From positions 1 through 64,000 of the forward strand of contig CADCUJ010000103.1 in NCBI GenBank assembly GCA_902805855.1: a stretch of DNA of 64,000 bases, written 5' to 3'. This document shows positions 9,187 through 18,561 of this stretch, piece after piece. The DNA is from an uncultured Nocardioidaceae bacterium (GTDB taxonomy: Bacteria; Actinomycetota; Actinomycetes; Propionibacteriales; Nocardioidaceae). Positions within the stretch are counted from its first letter, which is position 1, and each line of letters begins with the position of its first letter. Made by a program: the position numbers and the translations under genes. Under the pieces are notes generated by a model. The model saw only the letters and a program-made list of their open reading frames with translations. It was not told the origin of the DNA and made no database searches.

Positions 9187-11100
9187 GTGACCGACCCCAC
9201 GAGCCAGCGCGCACGGATCGCGTCCGGCACCATGCGCGAAGGCCTCGCGGTGCTGGGTGTCGCGATCCGACGGGAGCCGTGGATCTTCACCCTGTCCACC
9301 CTCGGCAGCCTGCTGTTCGGGGCCTTGACCGTCGCGGACGCGTGGGTGCTGGGCTGGGCCACCGACGAGGTGGTGCTGCCGGCGTTCGAGACCGGCACCA
9401 CCACGGGCAAGGGGCTGATCGCGATCCTGGCGCTCTTCGTCGCCGTGGCGATCCTGCGCGCGGTCGGGATCGTGGCGCGGCGGCTCGGCGCCGGGGTCAT
9501 GCAGTACCGCATGCAGGCGCACTACCGACGCTCGGTCACCCGCCAGTACCTACGACTGCCGATGTCGTGGCACCAGGAGCATCCGACCGGGCAGCTGTTG
9601 TCCAATGCGAACGCCGACGTGGAGGCGGCATGGGCGCCGATCGCTCCGCTGCCGATGGCGGTCGGCACGATCGCGATGATGGTCATCGCGGTGGTCCAGA
9701 TGCTGGTCGCGGACGTGGTGATGGCGCTCGTCGGACTGTTGGTGTTCCCGTTGGTGATCCTTGCCAACGTCGCGTTCCAACGGCTCCAGTCTCCGCTGAT
9801 CACCCGTGCCCAGGCTCTGCGTGCGGAGGTCAGCGAGGTCGCGCACGAGTCCTTCGACGGTGCGCTGGTGGTCAAGACACTCGGTCGCGAGGGAGAGGAG
9901 ACCGAGCGGTTCGCTCAGCGGGCGCACGCACTGCGAGACGTCGCGGCGAGGGCGGGAAAGGTCCGTGCGGCCTTCGACCCGACGCTCGAGGCACTGCCCA
10001 GTCTCGGTGTGCTCGCCGTGCTCAGCGTGGGCGTCTACCGGGTGCTGAACGGACAGACCGACGCGGGCGACGTGGTCACGGTCGCCTACCTGCTGACCAT
10101 CGTCGCCTTCCCGATCCGCTCCCTCGGCTGGTTGCTCGGCGAGTTCCCCCGCAGTGTCGTCGGCTTCGAGCGCGTCGGCAGGGTGCTCGAGGCGACCGGC
10201 GAGATGCGGTACGGCGACCAGGTGATCGCCGACACCGGGAGTGGTGCGCGGCTCGACGTCCGCGACCTCGGCTACGCCTACGAGGCCGACCAGGACCTCC
10301 TCACCGACCTCAGCTTCACCGTCGAGCCGGGCCGCACGGTGGCGGTCGTGGGCGCCACCGCATCGGGCAAGAGCACGTTGACGGCGCTGCTGCTGCGGCT
10401 CGTGGACCCGGCGACCGGACGGATCTGCCTCGACGGGCAGGACCTGAGAGAGCTCGCGGCCGGGACGCTGGCCGACCACGTGGCGTTGGTGCCGCAGCAC
10501 TCCTTCCTGTTCGACGACACGGTGCGCGGCAACGTGACCCTGGGCGCGGACATCGGCGACGACGAGATCTGGGAGGCGCTGCGCACCGCGCAGGCCGATG
10601 GCTTCGTGGCGGCGCTGCCCGACGGCCTCGGCAGCAGGCTCGGTGAGCGCGGGACCACTCTGTCCGGTGGTCAGCGTCAGCGGCTGTCCCTGGCCCGCGC
10701 GCTCGTCCGCAGGCCACGACTGCTGGTGATGGACGACGCCACCTCGGCGGTCGACCCCGAGGTGGAGGCGCGGATCCTGGCCGCGCTGCGCAACGGTGCC
10801 ACCCGAGGTGGGACGGTGCTCGTGGTGGCCTACCGCAAGGCGACCATCTCCCTGGCGGACGAGGTCGTTTACCTGCGCGACGGCCGAGTCGCCGACCAGG
10901 GCACGCACGCCGAGCTGCTCGAACGCTCGCCCGGGTACGCGCACCTGGTCAACGCCTACGAGCACGAGCACGACCAGGAGAACGGAGCCGACGCCGGCCC
11001 GGTCACTGGCCAGGTAACTGGCTCAGGCACTGGCTCAGGCACTGGCTCAGGAACAGGCGCAGCCGCGGGCACGGACAGCGCCGAGGTGGCGCGCCGATGA
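9187..11100 (+). CDS. ABC exporter half-transporter with degenerate ATP site
   Basis: This 637-residue protein has an N-terminal type I exporter membrane domain (about residues 20-325) and a C-terminal ATPase. The Walker A is GATASGKST from residue 389 and the signature is a canonical LSGGQRQR. Walker B reads LLVMDDATS with Asp517 where the catalytic Glu is usual, and the H-loop has Tyr549 in AYRKAT in place of His. It pairs with the next gene (ATGA overlap) as a heterodimer. The C-terminal tail is low complexity, rich in Gly, Thr and Ser. The GTG start follows AGGAG; a TTG at 9157 is less likely. The substrate is unknown, either a drug or a lipid. Confidence 0.88.
   Translation: MTDPTSQRARIASGTMREGLAVLGVAIRREPWIFTLSTLGSLLFGALTVADAWVLGWATDEVVLPAFETGTTTGKGLIAILALFVAVAILRAVGIVARRLGAGVMQYRMQAHYRRSVTRQYLRLPMSWHQEHPTGQLLSNANADVEAAWAPIAPLPMAVGTIAMMVIAVVQMLVADVVMALVGLLVFPLVILANVAFQRLQSPLITRAQALRAEVSEVAHESFDGALVVKTLGREGEETERFAQRAHALRDVAARAGKVRAAFDPTLEALPSLGVLAVLSVGVYRVLNGQTDAGDVVTVAYLLTIVAFPIRSLGWLLGEFPRSVVGFERVGRVLEATGEMRYGDQVIADTGSGARLDVRDLGYAYEADQDLLTDLSFTVEPGRTVAVVGATASGKSTLTALLLRLVDPATGRICLDGQDLRELAAGTLADHVALVPQHSFLFDDTVRGNVTLGADIGDDEIWEALRTAQADGFVAALPDGLGSRLGERGTTLSGGQRQRLSLARALVRRPRLLVMDDATSAVDPEVEARILAALRNGATRGGTVLVVAYRKATISLADEVVYLRDGRVADQGTHAELLERSPGYAHLVNAYEHEHDQENGADAGPVTGQVTGSGTGSGTGSGTGAAAGTDSAEVARR
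11017..11051 (+). repeat. 12-bp tandem repeat in the ABC transporter tail
   Basis: Three near-perfect copies of ACTGGCTCAGGC lie at 11017-11028, 11029-11040 and 11041-11051. They encode a Gly-Thr-Gly-Ser repeat at the C-terminus of the first half-transporter. Confidence 0.85.
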
Positions 11101-12920
11101 GCCAGGCCGCACCAGCTTCCGAGAACGCCAAGGCGAGCACCACCCTGGATACCGGCGAGTCGATCGGCGCCTGGCGCACGATCGGACGGGGGGTCGCGTT
11201 CTCGCCCGAGCTCAAGGAGGGCCTGGCGCTCACGCTGTTCTTCGCGGTGGCCGCCACGCTCGGGAGGGTGGTGGTGCCCGTCGCCGTCCAGCAGACCCTC
11301 GACAACGGCCTGAACGCCCCGGGCGGACCGGACACCGGCTTCATGACGACGATGGCCGTGGTCGCTGCGGTGGCCATCGTGGTGACCGGCGTGGCGTCGT
11401 ACCTGATGACCTCCCGGTTGTTCGCTGCCGCTGAGCGGGGGCTGGCCACCTTGCGGGTCAAGGCGTTCCGCCACGTGCACGACCTGCCCCTGCTGACCCA
11501 GAACACCGAGAGCCGTGGCGCCCTGGTCTCCAGGGTGACCAGCGATGTGGACCAGGTCTCCCAGTTCCTCATCTTCGGCGGGATCATCGCGGTCGTCAGC
11601 GTCGGGCAGGTCGCGGTGGCAACGGTGATAATGGCCGTCTACAGCTGGCAGCTGACCATCGTCGTGTGGCTGTGCTTCGCGCCGCTGTTCTTGTCGCTCA
11701 GGTACTTCCAGCGCAAGCTGTCCGAGGCGTACCGGGTGGTACGACGCCAGGTCGGCGTCATGCTCTCCGCAATCTCCGAACCGGTCGTCGGGGCGGCGGT
11801 GGTCCGCTCCTACGCGATCGAGTCCCGGACCCAGGAGCGGATCGACGAGGCGATCGACCGGCACCGTCAGGCCTCGACCAGGGCGCAGGGCCTGACCGCC
11901 TTCTCGTTCTCGCTCGGCGGGGTCTCCGCGGGGCTGGCCAACGCCGGCGTCCTGATCTTCGGGGTGCTGCTCGGCATCGCCGGTGACATCACCGCCGGCG
12001 AGGTGCTCGCCTTCGCGTTCCTGGTCACCTTGTTCGTCGGGCCCGTGCAGATGGGGACCCAGGTGCTCACCGAGGCGCAGAACGCGATCGCCGGCTGGCG
12101 ACGGGTGATCGGCATCCTGGAGACACCCGCCGACGTCGTGGATCCGGGTGCGACCGGGACGGTGCTGCCCCGGGGGGCGGTCTCGATCGAGTTCTCCGAC
12201 GTCGGCTTCGCCTACCCCGGCGGCAAGCCGGTCCTGCACGACGTCTCCCTGCGCATCGAGCCCAGCACGCGCGTGGCAGTGGTCGGGGAGACCGGCTCCG
12301 GCAAGACGACACTGGCCAAGCTGCTCACCCGGTTGATGGACCCCACGACGGGCTCGGTGCTGCTGAACGGGGTCGACCTGCGAATGGTGCCGTTCGACTC
12401 GCTGCGGGAGCGGGTGGTGATGGTCCCGCAGGAAGGGTTCTTGTTCGACTCGACGCTGGCCGCGAACGCCCGCTACGGCAAGCTGGGTGCCAGTGACGAG
12501 GAGATTCGGGCCGGCGTCGACGAGCTCGGCCTGACCGACTGGCTGGCGGCCCTGCCCCACGGCCTGGAGACCCGGGTGGGGCAGCGAGGCGAGTCGCTCT
12601 CGGCAGGGGAGCGGCAGCTGGTCGCTCTCGTCCGGGCACACCTCGCCGACCCCGACCTGCTGGTGCTCGACGAGGCGACCAGCGCCGTGGACCCGGCCCT
12701 GGAGATGCGGATAGGCCGAGCGCTGGAACGGCTGATGAGCGGTCGAACCTCGGTCACGATCGCGCACCGGCTGACCACTGCCGAGAACGCTGACGAGGTG
12801 ATCGTCGTCGACGCCGGCCGGATCGTGCAACGGGGGACCCACGACCGGCTGGTCGCCGACGGAGGCGTCTACGGCAGGCTGCATGCCTCTTGGGTCGCCC
12901 AGCACCAGTCGGCCGACTGA
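11097..12920 (+). CDS. ABC exporter half-transporter with intact ATP site
   Basis: This 607-residue protein has the same architecture as its upstream partner. Walker A is GETGSGKTT near residue 397, Walker B is LLVLDEATSAVD with the catalytic Glu, and the H-loop is TIAHRLTT with His. Its signature loop deviates, reading LSAGERQ instead of LSGGQ. Combined with the partner's canonical signature and defective Walker B and H-loop, this gives one working and one degenerate composite ATP site, as known for heterodimeric exporters. The two genes lie between hisF and hisI and have no evident link to histidine synthesis. Confidence 0.9.
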   Translation: MSQAAPASENAKASTTLDTGESIGAWRTIGRGVAFSPELKEGLALTLFFAVAATLGRVVVPVAVQQTLDNGLNAPGGPDTGFMTTMAVVAAVAIVVTGVASYLMTSRLFAAAERGLATLRVKAFRHVHDLPLLTQNTESRGALVSRVTSDVDQVSQFLIFGGIIAVVSVGQVAVATVIMAVYSWQLTIVVWLCFAPLFLSLRYFQRKLSEAYRVVRRQVGVMLSAISEPVVGAAVVRSYAIESRTQERIDEAIDRHRQASTRAQGLTAFSFSLGGVSAGLANAGVLIFGVLLGIAGDITAGEVLAFAFLVTLFVGPVQMGTQVLTEAQNAIAGWRRVIGILETPADVVDPGATGTVLPRGAVSIEFSDVGFAYPGGKPVLHDVSLRIEPSTRVAVVGETGSGKTTLAKLLTRLMDPTTGSVLLNGVDLRMVPFDSLRERVVMVPQEGFLFDSTLAANARYGKLGASDEEIRAGVDELGLTDWLAALPHGLETRVGQRGESLSAGERQLVALVRAHLADPDLLVLDEATSAVDPALEMRIGRALERLMSGRTSVTIAHRLTTAENADEVIVVDAGRIVQRGTHDRLVADGGVYGRLHASWVAQHQSAD

Positions 12921-13004
12921 CCCCCACGACGGGCACGGGAGCCTTTCCGGCAGCGGTGCCAGCACGCCGGGGCGTCTGCGGTGGGGTCGGCTGCGATCGG
13001 TTGC

Positions 13005-13010
13005 GACAAT
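13005..13010 (+). promoter_or_regulatory. -10 element of hisI (leaderless type)
   Basis: GACAAT lies six bases before the ATG at 13017. The surrounding TGCGACAATGG resembles the element before the GlxA-type gene at 45972. Confidence 0.4.
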
Positions 13011-13016
13011 GGGCAG

Positions 13017-13373
13017 ATGAGTGAGCTCGAGCCACAGATCGCCGACCGGCTGAAGCGCGACGCCCAGGGACTGGTGCCCGCGGTCGTGCAGCAGCACGAC
13101 ACCGGCGAGGTGCTGATGCTCGGCTGGATGGACGACGAGGCGCTGGCACGTACCTTGCGCAGCGGCCGGACGACGTTCTGGTCCCGCTCCCGGCGAACGT
13201 ACTGGGTCAAGGGCGAGACCTCGGGGAACCGGCAGCGGGTCACCGAGGTCCGCCTGGACTGCGACGGTGACACCGTGCTGGTGAAGGTGGACCAGGATGG
13301 TCCTGCCTGCCACACCGGGGACCGCACCTGCTTCGACGCGGGCCTGCTCCCGCTGCGGTCCGCCGGTGGCTGA
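13017..13373 (+). CDS. hisI: Phosphoribosyl-AMP cyclohydrolase
   Basis: This 118-residue, single-domain HisI lacks the HisE pyrophosphohydrolase fused in enterobacteria. It opens the purine ring of phosphoribosyl-AMP in the third step of histidine synthesis, with zinc. Family marks are [32 protein letters not shown] and the metal-binding [10 protein letters not shown] with the distal [12 protein letters not shown]. The next gene starts within its last codons (GTG at 13366), so hisI leads the group of trp-associated membrane genes that follows. Confidence 0.95.
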   Translation: MSELEPQIADRLKRDAQGLVPAVVQQHDTGEVLMLGWMDDEALARTLRSGRTTFWSRSRRTYWVKGETSGNRQRVTEVRLDCDGDTVLVKVDQDGPACHTGDRTCFDAGLLPLRSAGG

Positions 13374-13995
13374 CCGAGCCGCTCCGGCAACGAACGAGCG
13401 GAGCCGCGACCGCACCTTCGCCCCGACCGTGCTGGTCGGGTTGGTGGCTGCGGTGCTGACGGCGGTGGCCGGCACTCGCGACTGGGCCACCTCCAGCGGC
13501 GATCCCGCCGCGATCGAGGTGGCCGCCGCCGCCAGCGGTTCCGACACCGCACCGCTGGCAAGCGCACTCGCCCTGCTGGCGCTCGCGTCCTGGGGAGTCG
13601 TGCTGGTCACCAGGCGGCACCTGCGACAGGTGGTCGCCCTGGTCGGTTGTGCGGCATCGATCGGTGTGCTGGTGGCGGTCGTGGACGCCTTCGACACCGC
13701 CCAGGACGACGCACTCGAGGCGCTGATGGGCCAGCCCGGCGTCGGTGACACGTTCGCGACCTCGCTGACCGCCTGGTACTACCTCACCGGCGCCTCAGCG
13801 GCAGTCGGCGCCGCCGCGTTCGCGGTGGCGGTGTGGCGTTGCGCCGGGTGGCCGGCGATGGGAAGCAGGTACGACGCCCCGTCCGCACGTGCGGGGAGCA
13901 CGGCGTCGGCCAGAGACGGTGACGCCGGCCAGGACGTCCAGGACGGCGAGGACATGTGGCGAGCACTCGACCGGGGGCAGGACCCCACTTCGTAG
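13366..13995 (+). CDS. Trp biosynthesis-associated membrane protein (TIGR02234-like)
   Basis: This 209-residue membrane protein starts at the GTG overlapping the end of hisI. It has four probable membrane helices, at about residues 21-38, 63-82, 88-108 and 137-160, and a polar C-terminal tail. The segment [11 protein letters not shown] after the first helix and the position between hisI and trpC match the actinobacterial family described as conserved in trp regions. The role is unknown. In many relatives trpE lies between hisI and this gene; here it is absent. Confidence 0.75.
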   Translation: MADRAAPATNERSRDRTFAPTVLVGLVAAVLTAVAGTRDWATSSGDPAAIEVAAAASGSDTAPLASALALLALASWGVVLVTRRHLRQVVALVGCAASIGVLVAVVDAFDTAQDDALEALMGQPGVGDTFATSLTAWYYLTGASAAVGAAAFAVAVWRCAGWPAMGSRYDAPSARAGSTASARDGDAGQDVQDGEDMWRALDRGQDPTS

Positions 13996-14076
13996 GATCG
14001 TGTTGTCCGTGCGGCCCGCGACGGGGTGCACTACGTTGAGGCCCACCCGACGTGTCCCGAAGGAGCGATCACCCAC

Positions 14077-14274
14077 ATGGCTCACCACGGCAACACCCCG
14101 GCCGCGTGGACCGGTGTCGTCATCATCTTGATCGGTTTCGTGGTCGGCGGCATCGGCCTGGTCATCGACAACATGTTGGTGTTCTGGGTGGGTGCCGCGC
14201 TGTGTCCGGCCGGGGCGCTGATCGGCAAGGTGATGGCCAGGATGGGGATGGGCGCCTCGCCGGTGGACCACTAG
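14077..14274 (+). CDS. HGxxPAAW family small membrane protein
   Basis: The ATG at 14077 follows AAGGAG at a good distance and gives 65 residues. The N-terminus MAHHGNTPAAWTG carries the motif that names this actinobacterial family. Two hydrophobic helices follow, GVVIILIGFVVGGIGLVI and the segment from MLVFWVGAAL. An upstream ATG at 14026 would add 17 non-conserved residues and is less likely. The family is regularly found in trp clusters but has no known function. Confidence 0.82.
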   Translation: MAHHGNTPAAWTGVVIILIGFVVGGIGLVIDNMLVFWVGAALCPAGALIGKVMARMGMGASPVDH

Positions 14275-14277
14275 GCG

Positions 14278-14715
14278 ATGACGAACACGCTTGCCGTCGA
14301 GCCTCGACGCGCCACCCGCTGGCGGCGCATCCGGGGCCCGGTGCTCCTCGCCGGCGGGTTGCTGGTCGCCAGTGTCGCGCTGCACGTGCGCGACCCGCAC
14401 CAGGGTGGCAGCTGGGGCTTATGCCCCTGGCTGGTGCTCACCGGGACCTACTGTCCGGGCTGCGGGGGGCTGCGGGCGGTCAACGACCTGACCCGCGGCG
14501 AGCTCGGTGCGGCAGCGTCGAGCAACCTGCTGCTCGTCGGCGCCGTCCCCCTGGTGGCCTTCTCCTGGGGTCGGTGGCTCCTCGACCGCTGGCGGGACAC
14601 GCAACGGCCGGTGAGCAGCCGCCGGGCACTCGTGCTCTCTGCCGGTTTCCTGCTCCTCGCGCTCACCTTCGCGGTGGCGCGCAACACGACGTGGGGCGCC
14701 TGGCTGGGGCCCTAG
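14278..14715 (+). CDS. DUF2752 domain-containing membrane protein
   Basis: This 145-residue protein starts three bases after the HGxxPAAW gene. Its mark is CPWLVLTGTYCPGCGGLRA, the Cys-rich DUF2752 motif that lies after the first membrane helix. Two further hydrophobic helices follow. The Cys-Pro-x-Cys-Gly-Gly pattern suggests metal binding or thiol chemistry at the membrane, but this is inference. It is convergent with the following DUF4190 gene. Confidence 0.85.
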   Translation: MTNTLAVEPRRATRWRRIRGPVLLAGGLLVASVALHVRDPHQGGSWGLCPWLVLTGTYCPGCGGLRAVNDLTRGELGAAASSNLLLVGAVPLVAFSWGRWLLDRWRDTQRPVSSRRALVLSAGFLLLALTFAVARNTTWGAWLGP

Positions 14716-14736
14716 GGCGTGTCGGTCGGCCCGCGG

Positions 14737-15183
14737 CTACGGCGTCGTTGTCTCGAGCCCGCTGTCGAAGCTCAGCAGTCCCCCGGCGAACAGAAGCGCG
14801 CTGAGAATGCTGAGGACGATGCCGATGATGCCGAGGACCACCCCAGCGGTCGCCATGCCGCGACCGCCCTGGGTGCCACCGGACTGGTCGATCTCCCGGC
14901 GACCCATCCGGCCGAGGATCAGGGCCGGGATACCGGTCAGCAGTCCACAGCACAAGGGGGACAAGATGCCCAGGATCATCGCCCAGAGCGCCTTCTGGTT
15001 GGTCCCCGACTGTGCGTACCCGCCACCGCCTCCAGGCGGGGAAGAGTAGCCACCGCCTCCAGGCGGGGAAGAGTAGCCACCGCCACCGGGCGGGGGCGGG
15101 TAGGAACTGCCGCCACCGGGCGGCGGTGGGTACCCGCCCGAGGGTGGCTCGTTCCCGGGGGGTGGGGGTGGCGGATGGCTCAT
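14737..15183 (-). CDS. DUF4190 domain-containing protein with proline-glycine repeats
   Basis: This 148-residue protein has a cytoplasmic N-terminal arm of about 60 residues made of repeats such as PPPGGGG and GYSSPPGGGG, and then two membrane helices separated by a short loop (GRMGRREIDQSG). The two-helix part matches DUF4190. A good Shine-Dalgarno sequence (GGAGGAG on the minus strand) precedes the ATG at 15183. The arm is encoded in part by a perfect 27-bp duplication. A second DUF4190 gene lies just upstream in the same direction. The function is unknown. Confidence 0.82.
   Translation of the reverse strand: MSHPPPPPPGNEPPSGGYPPPPGGGSSYPPPPGGGGYSSPPGGGGYSSPPGGGGGYAQSGTNQKALWAMILGILSPLCCGLLTGIPALILGRMGRREIDQSGGTQGGRGMATAGVVLGIIGIVLSILSALLFAGGLLSFDSGLETTTP
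15023..15076 (-). repeat. 27-bp perfect tandem duplication
   Basis: Two identical 27-base units at 15023-15049 and 15050-15076, followed by a degenerate third, encode the nine-residue unit around GGGGYSSPP. Such repeats can expand or contract by slippage. Confidence 0.9.
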
Positions 15184-15266
15184 CGGGACCCTCTCCTCCT
15201 TCGCTCTGCGGTGTCGGCTCGTCGGACGCTACCGCGCCACACGTCCCGAGGCGTGGAGGCGCCTCG

Positions 15267-15620
15267 TCAGAAGCCGTAGTCGTCGTACGGCGACCTGGGG
15301 TCGGTGGTGAAGTCCGCGTTGCCGGTGAACACGGCCAGCACGAGGAACGTGACGGCAAGCAGGCCGATCACCATGGCCACCACGCCGGTGATCATCCCGG
15401 CGAGAGCCAGCCCCTCGCCGCCCTCGCGTCCCTCACTCGCGCGGACGCGGCGACGGCCGGTGGCCCCCAGGAAGAACGCCACCAGGCCGGTGAGACCGCC
15501 GAACCCACAGGTGCAGCCGGCCAGTACCAGGGCGACGACCCCGCTGACGAGGGAGGCCAGCGCCAAGGTGTTGGTCGCGGGCGCGGGCAGGTCCGGCGGG
15601 TAGCCCTGTGAGTGGGTCAT
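15267..15620 (-). CDS. DUF4190 domain-containing protein
   Basis: This 117-residue protein has a short polar N-terminus and two membrane helices (about residues 20-49 and 72-95) around a basic loop, TGRRRVRASEGREGGEG. It is shorter than the neighbouring DUF4190 protein and lacks the Gly-Pro arm. GGACGGAG precedes the ATG at 15620. It is divergent from trpC. The two DUF4190 genes look like an old tandem pair. Confidence 0.8.
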   Translation of the reverse strand: MTHSQGYPPDLPAPATNTLALASLVSGVVALVLAGCTCGFGGLTGLVAFFLGATGRRRVRASEGREGGEGLALAGMITGVVAMVIGLLAVTFLVLAVFTGNADFTTDPRSPYDDYGF

Positions 15621-15726
15621 CTGCTCCGTCCTGCTGCTGCGCGACCGCCTGGACGGCTGGGACCGGCCACATGAGAGTCTAGAGAACTGCCAGACCCGGT
15701 GACGACTCCAGACAGGGGGTGCCTTG

Positions 15727-16533
15727 ATGTCCGTGCTCGACGCGATCCTCGACGACGTTCGCGTCGACCTGGCCGAGCGTCAGAGCACCACGTCGTTGGA
15801 GGACCTGAAGGCGGCGGCCAGACGAGCACCCGAGGCCAGGAACCCCATCGCCACCTTCCTCGCCGACGGTGTCAGCGTGATCGCAGAGGTCAAGCGGTCC
15901 AGTCCGAGCAGGGGTGAGCTCGCCGCGATCAAGGACCCGGCCGCGCTCGCTGTCGACTACGAGGCCGGCGGCGCGGCCACGATCAGCGTGCTGACCGAGG
16001 AGCGACGCTTCGGCGGCCGGCTCGAGGACCTTCGTGCGGTCCGAGCGGCGGTGAGCGTCCCGGTGCTGCGCAAGGACTTCACGCTCACGTCCTACCAGCT
16101 GTGGGAGGCGCGCGCTGCCGGTGCGGACCTGGCGCTGCTGATAGTGGCCGCGCTCGACCAGAACCAGCTCGAGTGCCTGGTCGACCGGGCGACCTCGATC
16201 GGGCTGACGCCTCTGGTCGAGGTGCACGACGAGACGGAGGTGGAGCGCGCGCTCGACGCAGGAGCGCGCGTGGTCGGGGTGAACGCACGCAACCTGAGGA
16301 CCCTGGCTGTCGACCGGAGCACGTTCGCACGGCTGGCGCCGCGCATCCCCGACGACGTGGTCCGAATCGCCGAGTCCGGCGTGCGCGGACCGCGCGACGT
16401 GTTCGAGTACGCCAAGCAGGGGGCTGACGTCGTGCTGGTCGGGGAGAGCTTGGTGGTCGGCAAGGACCCGCGCACGGCCGTCGCCGACCTGGTGTCCGCC
16501 GGGGCGCACCCGTCCGTGAGGCACCGCGACTGA
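15727..16533 (+). CDS. trpC: Indole-3-glycerol phosphate synthase
   Basis: This 268-residue, single-function TrpC closes the indole ring from CdRP. Active-site marks are [12 protein letters not shown] (Lys and the phosphate-binding Ser), VLRKDF with the catalytic Lys, [10 protein letters not shown], and AESGV near the end. A TTG at 15724 is in frame just before the ATG, which follows AGGGGGT. trpB begins one base after the stop, so trpC-trpB-trpA form one unit. Confidence 0.96.
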   Translation: MSVLDAILDDVRVDLAERQSTTSLEDLKAAARRAPEARNPIATFLADGVSVIAEVKRSSPSRGELAAIKDPAALAVDYEAGGAATISVLTEERRFGGRLEDLRAVRAAVSVPVLRKDFTLTSYQLWEARAAGADLALLIVAALDQNQLECLVDRATSIGLTPLVEVHDETEVERALDAGARVVGVNARNLRTLAVDRSTFARLAPRIPDDVVRIAESGVRGPRDVFEYAKQGADVVLVGESLVVGKDPRTAVADLVSAGAHPSVRHRD

Positions 16534-16534
16534 C

Positions 16535-17767
16535 ATGTCCGCGCTGCCCGACGAGACCGGTCACTTCGGACGCTTCGGCGGCCGCTTCATGCCCGAGGCG
16601 CTGATCGCCGCGCACGAGGAGCTGGCGACCGCATGGCGCGAGGCGATGGCTGATCCTGGCTTCACCGCCGAGTTCGACCGCATGCTGCGCGAGTACGCCG
16701 GCACGCCCAGCCTGTTGTACGACGCCACCCACCTGTCCGAGGAGGCCGGCGCCCGCATCCTGCTCAAGCGCGAGGACCTCAACCACACCGGTGCGCACAA
16801 GGTGCGCAACGTGCTCGGACAGGCTCTGCTGACCAAGCGGATGGGCAAGCGGCGGGTGATCGCCGAGACCGGGGCGGGCCAGCACGGGGTCGCCACCGCG
16901 ACCGCCTGTGCCTACCTCGGACTCGAGTGCGTGATCTACATGGGGGAGGTGGACACCGCGCGGCAGTCGCTCAACGTGGCTCGGATGCACCTGCTCGGTG
17001 CGGAGGTGATCCCGGTGACCTCCGGGTCCCGCACCCTCAAGGACGCGATCAACGAGGCCCTTCGGGACTGGGTCGCCAGCGTGGACGACACCCACTACAT
17101 GCTTGGCACCGCCGCCGGCTCACACCCGTTCCCCGCGATGGTGCGTGACTTCTGCCGCGGCATCGGCGACGAGGCCCGCGCTCAGTGCCTCGAGCTCACC
17201 GGCGCCCTGCCGGACTCGGTCGCCGCCTGTGTCGGCGGAGGCTCGAACGCGATCGGGCTGTTCACCGCGTTCGTCGAGGACCCCGCGGTCGCCATCTTCG
17301 GCTTCGAGGCCGGCGGCGACGGCGTCGACACCGGCCGGCACGCCGCGACGATCAACGCCGGCCAGGTCGGGGTGCTCCACGGCGCGCGCACCTACGTGCT
17401 GCAGGACGAGGACGGCCAGACCACCGAGTCGCACTCGATCTCAGCAGGCCTGGACTACCCCGGCGTCGGCCCCGAGCACGCCTGGCTGGCGGAGACCGGC
17501 CGGGCCAGCTACCGACCGGTGACCGACGCGGCCGCGATGGACGCCATGGCACTGCTCTCCCGCGCCGAGGGGATCATCCCTGCGATCGAGTCGGCGCATG
17601 CGGTCGCGGGCGCGCTGGAGGTCGCCGAGGAACAGCCCGGCACCACGATCCTGGTGAACCTGTCCGGTCGCGGAGACAAGGACATGGGCACCGCGATCGA
17701 GTGGTTCGGCCTCGGCCAGCAGCGTCCGGACCGCGAGCACGCGGGCAACAAGGACCACCCGGCATGA
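16535..17767 (+). CDS. trpB: Tryptophan synthase beta chain
   Basis: This 410-residue PLP enzyme condenses indole with serine. The Schiff-base lysine is K89 in [20 protein letters not shown] is the substrate carboxylate loop, and [10 protein letters not shown] binds the cofactor phosphate. The start [20 protein letters not shown] is the usual TrpB1 opening. The end overlaps trpA by four bases (ATGA), which fits a complex made in equal amounts. Confidence 0.97.
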   Translation: MSALPDETGHFGRFGGRFMPEALIAAHEELATAWREAMADPGFTAEFDRMLREYAGTPSLLYDATHLSEEAGARILLKREDLNHTGAHKVRNVLGQALLTKRMGKRRVIAETGAGQHGVATATACAYLGLECVIYMGEVDTARQSLNVARMHLLGAEVIPVTSGSRTLKDAINEALRDWVASVDDTHYMLGTAAGSHPFPAMVRDFCRGIGDEARAQCLELTGALPDSVAACVGGGSNAIGLFTAFVEDPAVAIFGFEAGGDGVDTGRHAATINAGQVGVLHGARTYVLQDEDGQTTESHSISAGLDYPGVGPEHAWLAETGRASYRPVTDAAAMDAMALLSRAEGIIPAIESAHAVAGALEVAEEQPGTTILVNLSGRGDKDMGTAIEWFGLGQQRPDREHAGNKDHPA

Positions 17768-18561
17768 CGGTCCGGACCGCCTTCGAGAAGGCGGCCGCGG
17801 AGGACCGGGCCACGCTCGTCGGGTACCTGCCCGCCGGTTTCCCGGACGTGCCTGGCGGCATCGACGCACTTCGCCTGATGGTCGACTCCGGCTGCGACGT
17901 GCTGGAGGTCGGGCTGCCCTACAGCGACCCGGTGATGGACGGCCCGACCATCCAGGCTGCGGCGCAGCAGGCACTGGGGAACGGAGTCCGGACCAGTGAT
18001 GTGCTGCGTACGGTCGAGGCGGTCGCTGCGGGTGGCGCCCCCACCCTGGTGATGACCTACTGGAACCCGGTGGAGAGGTACGGCGTCCAGCGGTTCGCGC
18101 GCGACCTGGCCGCGGCCGGGGGCGCGGGCTTGATCACCCCGGACCTCGTCCCCGACGAGGCCGGCGAGTGGGAGGCAGCGGCCGACGAGCACCACCTGGA
18201 CAAGGTCTTTCTGGTCGCTCCGTCGACCACCGACGCTCGACTGGCAATGACCACCGAGCACTGCCGCGGGTTCGTCTACGCCACCGCTGTCATGGGGGTG
18301 ACCGGAGCACGCGAGGCGAGCAGCGGTCTCGCCGGCCCGCTGGTCCGGCGCGCGCGGGCGGTCACCGACCTGCCGGTCGGAGTGGGGCTCGGAGTCTCCG
18401 ACGGTCGCCAGGCGGCCGAGGTCGCGGCCTACGCCGACGGCGTGATCGTGGGATCGGCGTTCGTCCGCCGCCTGCTCGACGCAGATGACCGGAAGCGCGG
18501 GCTCGAGGCTCTCGCAGAGCTGACGCGCGACCTCGCGGACGGGGTACGGGTTCGTGCGTAG
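17764..18561 (+). CDS. trpA: Tryptophan synthase alpha chain
   Basis: This 265-residue barrel protein cleaves indole-3-glycerol phosphate and channels indole to TrpB. The catalytic Glu is in [16 protein letters not shown] and the second acid is the Asp of [13 protein letters not shown] and [15 protein letters not shown] match conserved TrpA strands. The SCO1-like gene starts within its last codons, so it is probably transcribed from the trp unit. Confidence 0.96.
   Translation: MTVRTAFEKAAAEDRATLVGYLPAGFPDVPGGIDALRLMVDSGCDVLEVGLPYSDPVMDGPTIQAAAQQALGNGVRTSDVLRTVEAVAAGGAPTLVMTYWNPVERYGVQRFARDLAAAGGAGLITPDLVPDEAGEWEAAADEHHLDKVFLVAPSTTDARLAMTTEHCRGFVYATAVMGVTGAREASSGLAGPLVRRARAVTDLPVGVGLGVSDGRQAAEVAAYADGVIVGSAFVRRLLDADDRKRGLEALAELTRDLADGVRVRA

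Noticed and set aside
10956-13751. A 931-codon minus-strand frame opposite the second ABC half-transporter, hisI and the following membrane gene
   Set aside because: It has no conserved motif and crosses three real genes; it is a codon-bias shadow.
15621-15726. Possible tryptophan attenuator or leader peptide before trpC
   Set aside because: I looked for a short frame with adjacent Trp codons and for alternative hairpins; neither is convincing.
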